DNA of 64,000 bases from Meloidogyne chitwoodi (Eukaryota > Nematoda > Chromadorea > Rhabditida > Meloidogynidae), in contig JACZZP010000014.1 of NCBI GenBank assembly GCA_015183035.1, positions 1,798,001 to 1,862,000 of the forward strand, read 5' to 3'. Each line of letters starts with the position of its first letter. Position 1 is the stretch's first letter. The notes under the pieces are model-generated. The model saw only the letters and a program-made list of their open reading frames with translations. It was not told the DNA's origin and did no database searches. Below are positions 47,001 to 62,499 of the stretch, piece by piece. The position numbers were made by a program, and so were the translations under genes.

Positions 47001-49289
47001 TTTAAATTATTATTATTATTTATTTGTTGTTTTTGTGAAGAAGATAATAATGACCAAAAACGAACAGTTTCATCAGCCCCCGCTGTCAGAAAAAAATCAT
47101 TTGCTCCGTCAAATAAAACATTATTAAAAGTTTCCACATCGAAAATTGGGCCAACATGAAAATGTTGAGAACTATTAAAAGATAAAAGAAAATACAAATT
47201 GTAAAAACAAAGAAATAAAAAATTAAAAGAAAATACAAATTGTAAATAAAAAGTTGGTAAAGTTGTAAAAAATACATTTTTTCAAAACAATGTATTTTCC
47301 GGAAAAATAAATATATTTTCAGGAAAGAGTAATATTCTGATTTTTTATTATTATAAAATAATCAGAAAATATTTTCAGAATAAAATTCTGATTTTTTATA
47401 ATTAAACAAGTTTTTGTATTTTCCGGAAACTAATTTTCACAAAAATAAAATACAAATAAATAAAAACCTTAGTTTGAGTGTATTTTGAGTTGTTGACAAT
47501 TGTCCCTCTATTTCATTGGGTATATTTAGTTGCCAATGGTAAAGAGAGCGGTCGCTACAATAAAATAAAAATATTTAATCCATAATTTAGCTAATTGAAA
47601 TGTATTTTATTTTAAATAATATTAATTTTTAAATTAATATTATTTAAATTTTATAAAAGAAAACCTGTATAAAGCACTTAAAACATTTGAAGTAGCATGG
47701 AATACAATAGAATGGACATCTGGAAATCTAAAAATTAAAAATAAAATTTCTAATTTTTTTTAAATTAAAAAAATACTTTAGTTCTTCTTCAACACATGTA
47801 TCAGTTGTTATTCTCTCACAATCTTCTTTTGAATATTTTTGTAAAGGCAAAGGCTTGGGTAATTCCATTAAAAGTTGCATATTTGTTGTATCAATTATTC
47901 TAATTGTTCCATTCCAAAATCCAATAAAAATTAAATTTAAAGATGAAGATAATGCCAAAGGTACTTCATCTCCCATTTGATATAAATTAACAAGTTTTTT
48001 ATCGATAAATTCAATTAAAAGTTTTGTTAATGTCAAAACAAATGTTTTGTTGGAAGGTAAACAACAACAAGCAATGAAACTGAAAAAACAAATAAAATTT
48101 TAATTTAAAATTTAAATTAATTTTTTTTAATTTAAAATAAATAAAATTAATTTACTCAAAAATAATTAATTTTAAATAAAATAAACTTAAAAATATAAAA
48201 TATCAATTTATTTAAATTTATTAAAAAAATAAATTAAAAATTAAGGTTAAAAAAAACTAACGTATTGTTCCTCTGTTCGGAGAGAATAGCTGACCTACCC
48301 TAAAAATAAAATATTTAATTAAAAAAAAATTAAATTAAATATTTAAAATATAAATTTAAACTAAATTAAAAAAAAACCTGAAGAAGTAAAGAATTATTAT
48401 CTTCACCATTACGTTCAATATACCAAAATTTTACATGTCTAACTCCAACCTAAAAATGAAAAAAAAATTAAAATATTTAAAAAAATTAAAATATTAAAAA
48501 ATAAATAAACTAACAGTAACAAACATTCTCCCATTAACAGATTGAGCCATAGCATTTACTTGACAGGTTAATCTACTTTCTGCCAATTTTCTTTTTGTTT
48601 TCCATTCCCAAACAATTATTTGTTTGTCATGCTATTATAAAATATATTTTTAAATTAAAAAAAAAATTAAAAAAAATTAATTTTTTTAATTTTACATTAT
48701 TTCCAACAGATATTAACAAATCAGAATCAGCCGAAAATCCCTAAAAAAGTAAAAAAAATTTAATTTAAAATTAATAAAACTAACCACACAGCTTATACCA
48801 AGTTTATGCCAACCCAATTCACACTAAAAAAATAAAATTTAATTTAAATAATTTTACAATATTTTTTTAAATTTAATTAAAGTGTTGAACTGACCTCTGG
48901 TTCTGTTTTGCAGTTTTTAGGTGTCCAAATTCGAACTTTTGGATCTGTTCCAAACTAAAAAAATAAATTTTTAAATTTATACAAATTATAAAAGATTAAT
49001 AAAACAAAAAAACTACCTCTCCAGTGGCAATGAACTGACCACAAGGAGACCTTTAAAATTAAATTAAAATTAAAATATTTTCAAAAATATTAAATTAATT
49101 TTACCAAGCAACACAAGTCAAATGACATTTTCCTGGCGATATAAGATTAATTCTGGATTGACTGAATGGATTAACCAAAACAATTGCTGAACCAGCAGGA
49201 TAACAAATCAATCCAGAATTTTGGTTTAATGCAAGCGAACGGGAACAGGCAGTGCATCCTATAATATTTTCTAGTTTTGTGGGAGACAT
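35037..49289 (-). CDS. WDR62/MAPKBP1 homologue, WD-repeat scaffold with long Asn/Ser-rich tail
   Basis: Thirty-nine exons keep one frame of 1711 residues: 49289-49105, 49050-49017, 48954-48895, 48823-48785, 48740-48696, 48631-48515, 48449-48378, 48299-48262, 48079-47777, 47727-47665, 47554-47468, 47171-46924, 46837-46777, 46731-46678, 46632-46398, 46023-45700, 45653-45623, 43328-43245, 42862-42808, 42748-42725, 42675-42601, 42008-41727, 40610-40516, 40458-40313, 40034-39755, 39704-39511, 39444-39195, 39142-38950, 38856-38765, 38298-38159, 38104-37833, 37373-37167, 37073-36938, 36843-36692, 36596-36489, 36023-35878, 35571-35495, 35216-35187, 35138-35037. Residues 1-740 are WD repeats with family signatures: LENIIGCTACSRSL, LICYPAGSAIVLVNP, VGVRHVKFWYIE, GRSAILSEQRN, SSSRDRLIHLFDV, CVDPSGTF, SGCIAVWRLS. 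The rest is disordered, with poly-Asn, poly-Gln and Ser runs, RPSTLQEADDELDSGIGG, SRSRSIGNLWM and a helical C terminus (QECIREMQQASDKLLGTRQL). Vertebrate members scaffold JNK signalling and act at spindle poles; C-terminal helices dimerise. Confidence 0.9.
35266..35440. repeat. 27-nt minisatellite in WDR62 intron
   Basis: About six near-identical tandem copies of AAATTCAGAATTTCTAAAAA plus CACAAAC. It lies in the intron before the 30-nt exon; the open frame over it is a repeat artefact. Confidence 0.9.
35659..35822. mobile_element. Probable foldback element, GGACGTTT family
   Basis: GGACGTTTCAGTGCC at the left and GGTACCAAAACGACC at the right are imperfect inverted ends (about 11 of 15 positions match). 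Related ends occur at 36143, 36633, 37114, 37436 and 37761. Confidence 0.4.
36143..36470. repeat. Foldback repeat starting GGACGTTTCGGTGCGAG
   Basis: The left arm contains AAAATTTTAGAATTTTTGATT (36236-36256) and the right arm the complementary AAAAATTCTCAAATTTTTAC near 36357, with AGTGTTATC and ATAACACT also paired. The same internal sequence recurs at 59655-59915. Confidence 0.55.
37436..37761. mobile_element. 326-bp element with 16-bp perfect inverted ends
   Basis: GGACGTTTTGGTGCGA (37436-37451) is matched exactly by its complement (37746-37761). It lies in a WDR62 intron. Two lone copies of GGACGTTTTGGTGCCA lie at 37112-37141. Confidence 0.7.
38435..38695. repeat. 39-nt minisatellite with TTTCCGGAAAA core in WDR62 intron
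   Basis: About seven tandem copies of a 39-nt unit holding CTTTCCGGAAAAATACATTT and TTCAGAATATTTATAT. The unit length is a multiple of three, so an artefactual open frame runs through it. Confidence 0.9.
40040..41690. repeat. Dispersed TTTTCCGGAAAA / ATACAA motifs in WDR62 introns
   Basis: Introns 40035-40312... and 40611-41726 contain many irregular copies of TATTTTCCGGAAAATA and ATTCTGAAA. The 1.1-kb intron 40611-41726 is made largely of these words. No exon is seen in it. Confidence 0.6.
42945..42977. repeat. Perfect hairpin, 15-bp arms, 3-nt loop
   Basis: AATGTTTGCAAAACA, AAA, then the exact complement. It lies in a WDR62 intron (42863-43244) that has further AAAACAT/ATGTTTT inverted words. 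Confidence 0.8.
43885..45391 (+). CDS. Nested chimeric gene: ABL-type SH3 + zinc-finger-like motif + GIY-YIG nuclease-like domain
   Basis: Five exons (43885-44055, 44167-44349, 44446-44597, 44689-45025, 45083-45391) give 383 residues, ATG to TAA, all GT-AG. It lies inside one intron (43329-45622) of the leftward WDR62 gene, on the opposite strand. Residues 1-57 are basic (KSRKNKKPNRQQQ, a possible nuclear signal). Residues 95-164 are an SH3 domain with ABL-specific wording: NLFVALYDFYGAGEEKLSLK, SYNKTKEWCEVKL, then VPSHYIAPTNSMDK; similarity stops where ABL would enter SH2. The conserved Trp of GWVPS is Leu here. An acidic linker (DKDESDDSEDD) follows, then C-x2-C-x10-H-x5-C (C220, C223, H234, C240). 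Residues 282-383 resemble GIY-YIG nucleases: VYII, YVGHT, R304 (LRFSCHK) and E337 (FLESLILLG). Exon 1 could belong to a separate transcript. Function unknown; SH3-guided or DNA-directed nuclease is inference. Confidence 0.82.
46125..46308. mobile_element. 184-bp MITE, copy 1, in WDR62 intron
   Basis: Inverted ends GACGTTTGGGCGCG (46125-46138) and CGCGACAAAACGTC (46295-46308), two mismatches. A second copy of identical length in reverse orientation lies at 62682-62865; the interiors align (for example GACTTAGCTA / GGTCTTAGCTA and GAATTTTTAGT). Confidence 0.75.
47290..47460. repeat. TTTTCCGGAAA and AATCAGAAT motif block in WDR62 intron
   Basis: Three copies of TATTTTC(C/A)GGAAA and several ATTCTGATTTTT words lie between exons of the WD-repeat part. 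Confidence 0.5.
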
Positions 49290-51865
49290 TTATGTTGTTC
49301 TGAAAAAATAAAAAAGTTTTAAAAGAAATTGTAAAAACAAAGTTTAAAGAAAGAATTGTAAAAACAAGTTGGAAAACAAAGTTGTAGAAATAGAATTGTA
49401 AAAACAAAGTTTTAATTTGTAAAAAGTTGTAAGAAAAAAATTGTAAAAACAAAGTTTAAAGAAAATTGTAAAAACAAAATTGTAATTTTAAGAAACAAAG
49501 TTTTCTTCATTAAATCAGAAGAAAAACGAATAATTTTAAAGACTAAAAAGTAAAGGTAAAGTAAAAAAGAATAAAATAAGAATTTATTTTTATGGGCCCG
49601 GCTATTAATTGCATTATTTTTGTGGGAGTAAGTATTTTCGACGGGGCGTTCTACAAAATCCTCCAAGGTCGTTTATTTTGATAGACTTTGGAAGATATTT
49701 CTTGGAATGGAATAATTTATATATAATTTATTTAATGGCAATAATGACCTTAAATTCTGGTATTTTTGTTAAAAAAGAGATGAGCAGCATCTTTGACTTT
49801 TTCGGGGAAATTTTCTTAAAGTTTATGGATTTAAATTATTATAAAAAATCAGAAATAATTCTGAAATTTTTTTCAATCTTAAAAAATATTTAAAATAAAA
49901 AATATTTTATATTACAAAAGAATTAATTTTATAATTTTTTTAATGTTGTTTTAGTTGGCCAAAACATATTTTTTTAATAGTTGTTATTATTGTATATATA
50001 TTTGAATAAAAAAAATATTAAAAAAAATCCTCTCTTCACTTTTACTAATTCAAAAAGAGTAGTAGTCATTTATAGTCATCACTTAACAAGAAAAAAAATA
50101 AAAGAAGAGAACGAGGGCAAGCAACACACAAATATATGACTTTACCCCTTTTCTACTCTCCTAATCGGCGCAAATCAGAAAAGGAAAAAAAATAAAAGAA
50201 TTAAAAGTTAAGGGAACAGAATGTTGTATATTTTGTCTTTTTTTGTATAATTGATTTTCATATTGGCGGAAAAAAGAAGAAGAAAAAAAGAAAGAGCCAA
50301 AAAAGATTATCCGGTTTTTAAACCAAACACGCACAAACACTCAACGGATGTTTTTTTAATATTATTGAAACAAAAAAATATATAAATTGTTTTACAAAGA
50401 TTGATTTGTGTAATTTTAAATGATATTACAATTAGTCAACACTAAAAATTAAATACAAATGAAGAAAAAATAGTAGTGTAATATTCTGGTAATATTTTAT
50501 AAAAATCAGAAATATACTAATAATAATGATATTCTGATAATATTCTGAAAATAAAAGTAATTCTGAAATATTAATTTTGATTATTGAAATATTAATTAAT
50601 AAAAATTCTGATTATTCTGATAAATTAATTCTGAAAATAATTTAAAAGATAATTCTGAAATAATAAGAAAAATTCTGAAATTTTTTTATAAAAATCAGAA
50701 ATATTATGAAAATAATTCTGATTATTCTAAAACTTATTTATTATAAAAATCAGAATTATCCTGAAAAAGACTTGGAATAAATTCTCTTAAAAAATAACGA
50801 TCATATTACTTAAAGAAAAAACAAAGAAAATGAGGGAAAATAAAAGTAAAATAATAAAAGACGTTTTTATTAAAAATAAAAAGTACACAATTTTCCGTTG
50901 TTATTTTCAACATATTTATTTATTTTTTATTTTTTCTCGTATTTTTGCGCATAGGGGAAAAATCAAAAAGAAAAGTATGTATTTGCTTGAATTTATTGAT
51001 TTTTAAAGAAAAAATATAAAAATATATTAATAAAAAAAGAGAAAGTAAAAATAACGGGATGCGCCGGATCACTTTTTTTTATTTTACTTTTAAAAAATTG
51101 AAAAAAGAGAGAAGAAAATAAAATAAAAATATTAAAAATAAATAAAAATAAATAAAAGCTTGTGTTTTCTCTCTTCTCATTCTTCCACATTTTTTTCTCT
51201 TTTTTTTTAATTCTTTTAGATTTTAGAAAGTTAATAAATAATTTTATTTATTTTTTTAACCAGTTGTTTATTAAAAAATTTTTTTTTTGTCAAATTAATT
51301 TATCAAGCTTTTTAAAAAAAAGAGAAGAGAGATATGGCCAAAAATTCAATAAAAAAATTATTGAAGAGAAAAATTAAAAAAATTAAATATTAATTAAAAT
51401 AACAATAAATAAAACAAAATAAATAAATAAACACAACAATTCTTTCTTTTACGCTAATTTTAAGAGGAAAAAAGAGGGGAAGAGAAGAGGTGTGTTTATG
51501 CTTTAAAAATAAAAAAATAATAAGGGGACCACCTATAAAATATTTAAAAATAAATATATTGATTATGTCCCAAAATGCTGGTTTTATTAAAAAAAATGAA
51601 AAGGTATATTTATAAAAGGGGCCATAAAATATAATAATTATTATGATGACCAGGTGGGCAATTTGAAGTAGTTTAGTAATGAAAAAAGAGAAAAATAAAG
51701 GCAGGATTTAAATAATAATTATTTTAAAATAATAAATAAAAATAAGGTCAAGTCCTAAAAAGATAAACATTTTCATTACAATAATATTTAAATTAAATTT
51801 TTTTAATTTAAAAAGATAATTTTATAGCTCAAAAAGTGATTTAGAACAATTAGCAATTATAAGGG

Positions 51866-51940
51866 AATCAAAAGGACTCGAACCTTTATCCAAAATAACC
51901 AAGTCTAAACCACTACCGACTGAACCAACACAAACTTGAT
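51866..51940 (-). repeat. tRNA-like element
   Basis: On the minus strand, A-box-like TTGGTTCAGTCGGTAGTGG and B-box-like AGGTTCGAGTCCTTTT are spaced as in a tRNA. The anticodon arm is degenerate. Confidence 0.5.
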
Positions 51941-52180
51941 TTTACTTCAGTATTTTTTGACTAAATTTAAATTAAAAATATACCAACCATCACAACGTAG
52001 ACGAACAAACAGCCTAACAACTAATACAAAATTAAATAAAAATTTTAAATTAAAAAAAATACCAAAAGGAATACAAATCACAAAGTGCATTTTCCAAGCA
52101 AAATATAAGAATTAATTATAAATAACCAAAGGTCTCTCCACATTCCCAGAGTCATCAAAGAAAAAATCCTTCAAATCCTT
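51913..52180 (-). other. Orphan exon-like chain downstream of mcm-6
   Basis: Three segments with good acceptors and donors and compatible phase (52180-52127, 52020-51988, 51960-51913) can read KDLKDFFFDDSGNVERPL, then LLGCLFVYVVM, then a short tail to a stop. Alternatively the first segment alone runs to a stop at 52112. No start codon or upstream exon is found between it and the mcm-6 stop, so it could be an alternative 3' end, a gene remnant or chance. Confidence 0.25.
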
Positions 52181-52356
52181 CTGTTTAAAAAAAAATAGAT
52201 CAGTTATTCATAATAATAAAAAATATTTTTAAAAATTTAATAAATTTCTTTTTTTTAATAATATTTTTTTAATATTTAATCAATATATTACACAAAAATA
52301 AATAAAAAATAAATAAAAAAATTGAAAAAATAATTCAAAAAAATAATTCTCTTTAT

Positions 52357-56986
<4,630 letters not shown>

Positions 56987-57441
56987 TTTGAAGGAAATCA
57001 ATAAATTCCTTATTTAATTTATTAACTAAAAAAATATCCTCATGTAAGAAAAGAAACTCAAAAATAGCAAGTGAGTTTAAAAAATAATTTAACCGCTTAA
57101 ATAGTGACGAATACATTAACCGTTCTACCAAATAAAAAATTTAATACTATTGGACATTTTAAAATTAGATATTTTAAAATTACATCTTAACTTTCTCTGA
57201 AAAAGACTACAGAAAAGAGAGATTGCAGACAGTTAGCCGTCTCTTTTTAAATAAAGCAGTTTGAGTGCAATAGACACTCAACATAAAGTGGATTGTGCTG
57301 GGTGATTTGAGTGTCGAGTTTGAGAGGAAACACAAGTTTAAGCTTTAAAAGGTTATAAAAGCCAATAAATTAAGTTTATTTAAAAAAACTCTCTTCATAT
57401 CAGTTGTCAACTCAATTCTTCTTGTTTTTGTGTTTACTACA
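56987..57441. other. Divergent promoter region of mcm-6 and the Cys-rich membrane protein gene
   Basis: The 455-bp region separates two start codons pointing apart. A run with better base balance (57180-57330) includes CTCTTTTTAAATAAAGCAG and GAGTGTCGAGTTTGAG. A TATA-like box faces right (separate entry). No clear E2F-type site faces mcm-6. Confidence 0.45.
57354..57361 (+). promoter_or_regulatory. TATA-like box of the Cys-rich membrane protein gene
   Basis: TATAAAAG lies 81 nt upstream of the start codon, followed by a pyrimidine-rich stretch CTCTCTTCATATCAGTTG where transcription could start. In this AT-rich genome TATA-like words are common, so confidence is limited. Confidence 0.4.
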
Positions 57442-57991
57442 ATGAAGTCAATTATTCTCAACAACAACAATTATTGGAAGAAGACAAAGTTTATCTTGGC
57501 TATCTCCATTGTTGTTCTGTTGCTGTTAATTGAACAAGTCAAAACTGAGGGAATAAATATCAAAGTTGATATGGAAGATGATAATGAAAAGGTAAGGAAA
57601 GGAAGGAAATTTTAAAATTTATTTTTAATTTAAGAATGTTTTGTCGTCGACTTCTGTCTCTTCTATGGATAAAACAATCGAGACTACTACAATCACCGAA
57701 ACTAAAAATAATGAAACACAAAAGGCTGAAATGGTAAGAAAATAAATTTTAAGTAAAATTTACTTATTTTTTTAGCTGATGGACAATAATGCCGAGCAGA
57801 AGGCAGAAGATTTGACACTTATCGAATTCAGAAAATACAATGAAAAAGAAGACTTGAGTTCTGATGGGAATTTTTATATGATATTCTATGGAACTGTCCT
57901 TGCTATTGGTCCCTTTTGTTGTTACTGTATCTGTTGGTGTATTTTATGCTGTTGCCCATGCCCAGGATATTGTTACTACTACAAAAAATAA
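57442..57991 (+). CDS. Small membrane protein with signal peptide and Cys-rich C terminus, unknown function
   Basis: Exons 57442-57591, 57635-57733 and 57776-57991 give 154 residues, all in frame with GT-AG borders. The N terminus (KFILAISIVVLLLLIEQVKT) is a clear signal peptide or anchor. The middle, about residues 40-105, is polar and rich in Thr, Glu, Asn and Lys. A second hydrophobic segment (FYMIFYGTVLAIGPF) runs into ten Cys among about 20 residues (CCYCICWCILCCCPCPGYC) and ends YYYKK. Such juxtamembrane Cys clusters are often lipid-modified (inference). I do not recognise the family. A TATA-like box precedes it, which suits a tissue-specific gene. Downstream lies a TTTCCGGAAA repeat block. 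Confidence 0.82.
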
Positions 57992-58337
57992 AATACAAAA
58001 CCAGAATTAATTTTAGAAAACCAAAATACAAAGCTTTCCGGAAAAGTCAGAATTTTACAAATATAAAACTTTCCGGAAAAACCAGATTACTAAAGAAACT
58101 AAAATACAAAACCAGAATTAATTTCAGTAAAACCAAAAATACAAAACTTTCCGGAAAGGTCAGAATTAGAAAAATACAATTATTAATGTTCACTTTTCCT
58201 TCTATAATGTATGTATTTTCCGTATTTTCTTTTAAATAAAAAATAAAACAATTGTACAAAAATACATATATGGCAGTTTAAATAGAATTAATGTATTTTT
58301 AAGGAATCCTAACAATAATAAAAAAGAAACACTTTAT
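57992..58337. repeat. Tail-to-tail spacer with TTTCCGGAAA and ACCAGAATTAATTT repeats
   Basis: From 57998 to 58170 the words AAAACCAGAATTAATTT, AAAATACAAA and CTTTCCGGAAA alternate about three times, a decayed tandem repeat in the 3' region of the Cys-rich gene. The rest is AT-rich spacer to the stop of the BRICHOS gene. Confidence 0.6.
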
Positions 58338-61300
58338 TTAGCTCCACCAGAATTGTCGAGCAGCAAAACTTTGCTAAAAATAGTAAACCCAAAAATAAAT
58401 TTGAAAAAAAATATAATTTAAATTAAATAACCTGTCCATTTTGTATTTCACTCATTTTTTTATTTTTGTTTTCAACAGAAGGAAATGATAAAAATTGTTT
58501 TTCGTCCTCATAGCCGCCAACATTCTTTGACATCCAATTATTAATTCCAAAACTCTTTAAAAAAATTAAAAAAAAATTAAATTAATTTATTTAAATTTAA
58601 AAAACAAACCTGTTGTCCTATAATTGGAGATTTTATTTTTATTTGTTCTTGATTACTAGGGAATTGAAGAGAAAAAGAAGAAGAAGGTGCAAAAGCAACA
58701 TTTGAAAATGAAGGTAATAAACGATTTTGGTCAATAAAGGCACCATCAGTATTTTCTAAAATTTTAAAATAGGACATTTTGTCTCATTTTTAAATATTTT
58801 TAATTTTTCAACAAACCTCTCCCTTCTATGCGTGGTGTTTTAAGCGAAATCCACTTCGTTTCGCTCGGCCCAATATTTTGTAGTAAATTTAAATTATTAG
58901 TATCAGGTAAAACAATATTATTTTTATTTTGTTGTTCTTGTCCGTTATATAAATCTATTATTTGGCCTTTTTGTTGACCCCCAAGAGGTGCTTGAGCGAA
59001 AGGACGCCATTCGGGAACAAACAAAGAAAAGCAGATTTGACGAAGAATATTTAGATAATTCTCGTCACGGACAACTAAAAGAATGTAAAAAAGAGGTTAT
59101 AATTGGGTCAATACTCAAATTGGTCAAAAAATGTAAAAATTAGGATATTTATTTGGCTGGAAAACTCTTTATCCACGTTAGAAAAAATATTTTTTAGGGT
59201 AAAAAATTCCCAAAATGTTCAAAAAAAACTAGAAAAATTAAATAAATCAACTAACCGTCTTTTTGTATTCCCCAATCAGGCAAACAAAAATCAAAACATT
59301 CACTGCATTTTTGAATTTTTTGGTCATCTCCATTATTATTTGTTTTGCTTAAATGTACCCAACGAGCACCTCTACATTCAGCAATCTTTAAAATAATAAA
59401 AAATAAATTTTATTTTTTTTTTTAATTACTTCAGGTTGAAATAGTGGAGGTTGATTAAGAGGAATAACAGTCCATTGCCAATTATTTTCCCAACCATGAA
59501 GTTGATTTAATTTCTTAAAATTAAAAAAATTAATTTAGGTCCTCTATATTCTTAAAAAATAAAAATCAGAATATTTTTGCAATTTCAGAATTTCTGAAAA
59601 AAATCAGAACAACACGTCCCCTACGCAGGTCAATTTACTGCGTGGCTCATAAAATAATCAAATGACCTCCTAAAATCGTCAAAATTTGCAAATATATTAT
59701 TGATAGTGTTATCTAACATTGTTAAAAATTTGAGAATTTTTGATTCAGTATTAACAAAATTATGGCCAAAAAATGTCAGAATTTTTGGAAAATTTCACTT
59801 TTTTGGCCATAAGTTGGAAAATAATGAATCAAAAATTCTCAAATTTTTATCAATTTTAGTTAACACTACCAAGAATATATATATACAAAATTTCATAGCT
59901 TTAGGTTCAAATTAAATATTTAAAAAAATTTAAAAAAACCTTAGCTCCTGCTTTTGCTGCTTTCAGCAATTCATCTAAATCAGCAATATTTTGCCTATCC
60001 AAATCAATAACAAAACAAACAAGCATATATCTATTTTGTTGATTATTTTGATGATCAACTCCTACACGAAGTGACATATCCATCACAGCTATTTTATTCT
60101 AAAAAATTAAATTTAATTTAAAAAAATTAAATTTATTTTTTGTATTTATAAAAAAAAAAACAAAAAAACCGTTTGAAAGTCAAGAATGGAAACAAAATTT
60201 GAACGAAATGGAGGTGTTCCTGTCAGCTCTAATCTCGCCTGCTTTCCTATTTGGCCAACATCTAAGCGTCCATGGATTGGAGTAATCACCTTTTCTGTCC
60301 CAAAACGTAACTGTTCTGGTGCTATCCAAACAAATTCAATATGCTTAAAAATAATGTAATTTAAAAAAATAGAAATTATTACATTGGGAAGGTTAAAGTG
60401 ACTACTTATAACACCTAAGAAAGAAAAAAGAATTTAATTAAAATATATTAATTTCTAAAAAATATACCAATAACAATTAAAGCAATTATTATCAGTAATA
60501 AAATTGCCATGCAAAAAATCCTACATGAAGATTTATTGTTAAAAACATCACGTAATTCCTTTAAATTTAAAAATTAGTCGAACTGCCTTTCTATTTAGAA
60601 TAAAAATAATTAAACCTGCATTCGATTCCTTTTTATTTTTAAATTTCCACTGGATTGTCTAATTGTAAGAGATGCTAAACGTCCAACACTACTGTGAATA
60701 GAACTATGCCCTGATGTTGGTGTTGCAGGCTGCGCCGAAAGAGGAAAAGGCGCAGGCCCAGAAAAATAAATTAATTGATGAGTGTTCTTAAAAGAAAAGA
60801 TTAAAAGAAATATTTATAAAACTTTTCCGGAAAAAAATTAATTAAAGTTTTCCGGAAAATACATTTTTAGAGAAAATACATTAATTCTTCCAGCATAGCT
60901 ATAAATATCATTTCTTCTTTCCTCTTTTGTATAATTCTGATTTTTTAAATAATTATTGTATTCTTGATTTTGTATTTTTTCTTCATATGGTGGAGGTGGA
61001 AATATTTCATTATTGTTAATATTTGAAGAAGTTGGTTTAATATTTTTCCATGGTGTTTTTATCCAGTTTATGGCTAGAATATACAAAATAGAGACATTTT
61101 CAGAAATAAAACTTGAAAAACAAATTTCAGAAATAAAACTTGAAAAAACACATTTTCAGAAATAAAACTTGAAACAAAAAAACAACTTTCAGAATTTATT
61201 AAAAAATAAAATACTTATATTCTAAAAAATACCTTTCCGGTATGAAAATTCTGATTTTATGTTATTGTTGTGTTTATTGTCATTTTTGTATTTTTCTTTT

Positions 61301-61545
61301 GTATTTTCACCAATATCAGTTAATATATTTGCCCAAGAATTTCTATATATCGAAGAATGTTGCAATGTATTTTGTTTTGCATAAACAGAAGGAGAAAATG
61401 TTGAATACAATTGCCAATTATTTTTATTATTATTTGTTTTTATAGGTAAGTGTGTAGTAGTAGTTGAATTAAGTGAAAAAAAGGTTGAAGGGCAGGAAGA
61501 TGAAGAAATTGAAGAAATTATTGAATTTTGAGATTTTGCACTCAT
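58338..61545 (-). CDS. Type II membrane protein with BRICHOS-like domain
   Basis: Thirteen exons (61545-61233, 61073-60880, 60786-60616, 60558-60468, 60414-60383, 60343-60170, 60098-59940, 59513-59430, 59385-59256, 59074-58817, 58755-58610, 58554-58432, 58373-58338) give 636 residues. Residues 1-226 are Ser/Asn-rich, with a PPPPY motif near 135. One membrane segment (IFCMAILLLIIIALIVIG, 240-257) follows, without signal peptide, so type II topology is likely. The lumenal part (about 300-450) has the BRICHOS course: FVSILDFQTNKIAVMDM with Asp 322, then LVCFVIDLDRQNIADLDELL with Cys 353, and later Cys 410, 433, 436 and 440, one of which should pair with Cys 353. BRICHOS domains chaperone aggregation-prone segments during secretion (family knowledge). 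The C-terminal 180 residues are low in complexity. Domain call by eye; the family is very divergent. Confidence 0.8.
59655..59915. repeat. Foldback repeat of about 260 bp in BRICHOS gene intron
   Basis: The left arm holds AAAATTTGAGAATTTTTGATT and TTATGGCCAAAAAA; the right arm holds TTTTTTGGCCATAA and AATCAAAAATTCTCAAATTTT, their complements. The arms are about 100 bp. The internal sequence matches the repeat at 36190-36300. Confidence 0.65.
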
Positions 61546-62499
61546 TTTTTAGGAAAGAGGGAGGGAAAAAGAGGAGAATTTTTACAAAATTAAATTTTTA
61601 AAAAATTAATTTTTTTAAATAAAAATTTAAATTTTTTAAAATAAAAAAATTTAATTTTTTAAATAAAAATTAAATTTTTTAAAAGTTCACAGAATATTAG
61701 ATCGATTAGAAGAAAAAAATAAAAAATAAAATAATTTTTGGATAGGGGAGAGATGCGCAAGCGATAATAAAAAATGGCATGAACGCGAACAGAGTAAAAA
61801 AGAGAGAGAAGATATATTGAGGAAAAATAAAAAAATAAATAAAATTAATTCTAATCGACCCTCAAGCCGTGCAACATTTTTATTCAAACATTTTTATTTT
61901 TTAACTTTAAATAAAAAAAAATAAAAATGGGTCAGTGGAAAGAAAAAATTTAAAAAAAAATATTTTTAAATTTTTGGAGGGTCTAAAAAATTAATTTAAA
62001 ATTAAATTTAAAAAAAAAAATTATTTTAAAAATATTAAAAGTTAAAAAAGAAAATACTATTTGTGGTGTGGACTCTGTGATTTCAACGGAGAGGGTCAAA
62101 CACAAAAACAACGAAGACAGAATTATGTGACCACATTTTATTTATTTATAAAAATAAAATGGCCACAAACAAAACGGGAAAAACAAACAAATATTTTTAT
62201 TTTTAATTTAGATTATTTATTTGCTTTTATTTAAATAAAAAAATCGAAAAGGGGGGATTACCTAGACACAAAAATAAAAATTAAATTAAAAATAAATATT
62301 TTTAATAATTTAAAAAAAATAAAAAAATAATTTAATAAATTTAAAACACCCGAAAAAATAAATAAAATTAAAAAAAAAATAAAATTAAATTAAAAAAATT
62401 AAATTTAAAAAAAAAATATTAAAAATAGAGAAAGACATATATTAATTCAAAAAATAAATTTAAAAAATTACAATTAAAAAAACCTTTTTTTAAAAATAA
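61546..62499. other. Spacer between sld-5 stop and BRICHOS gene start
   Basis: It is AT-rich with long A runs and no visible gene. It should hold the BRICHOS gene promoter. The open frame at 61687-61887 (minus) is low-complexity. Confidence 0.45.

Larger units (their letters stand above)
49290..52356. other. 3-kb spacer between WDR62 start and mcm-6 stop
   Basis: It should hold the WDR62 promoter and the mcm-6 3' UTR. The first 250 nt are repeats of TTGTAAAAACAAAG. Positions 50460-50770 are TTCTGAAA/AATCAGAA repeats. A tRNA-like element lies at 51866-51940 and an orphan exon-like chain at 51913-52180. I see no complete gene; long open frames (49609-49893, 50993-51190, 51162-51377) are low-complexity. 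Confidence 0.5.

Noticed and set aside
49609..49893. 94-codon plus-strand frame upstream of WDR62
   Set aside because: Hydrophobic low-complexity translation; no conserved block and no supporting splice sites.
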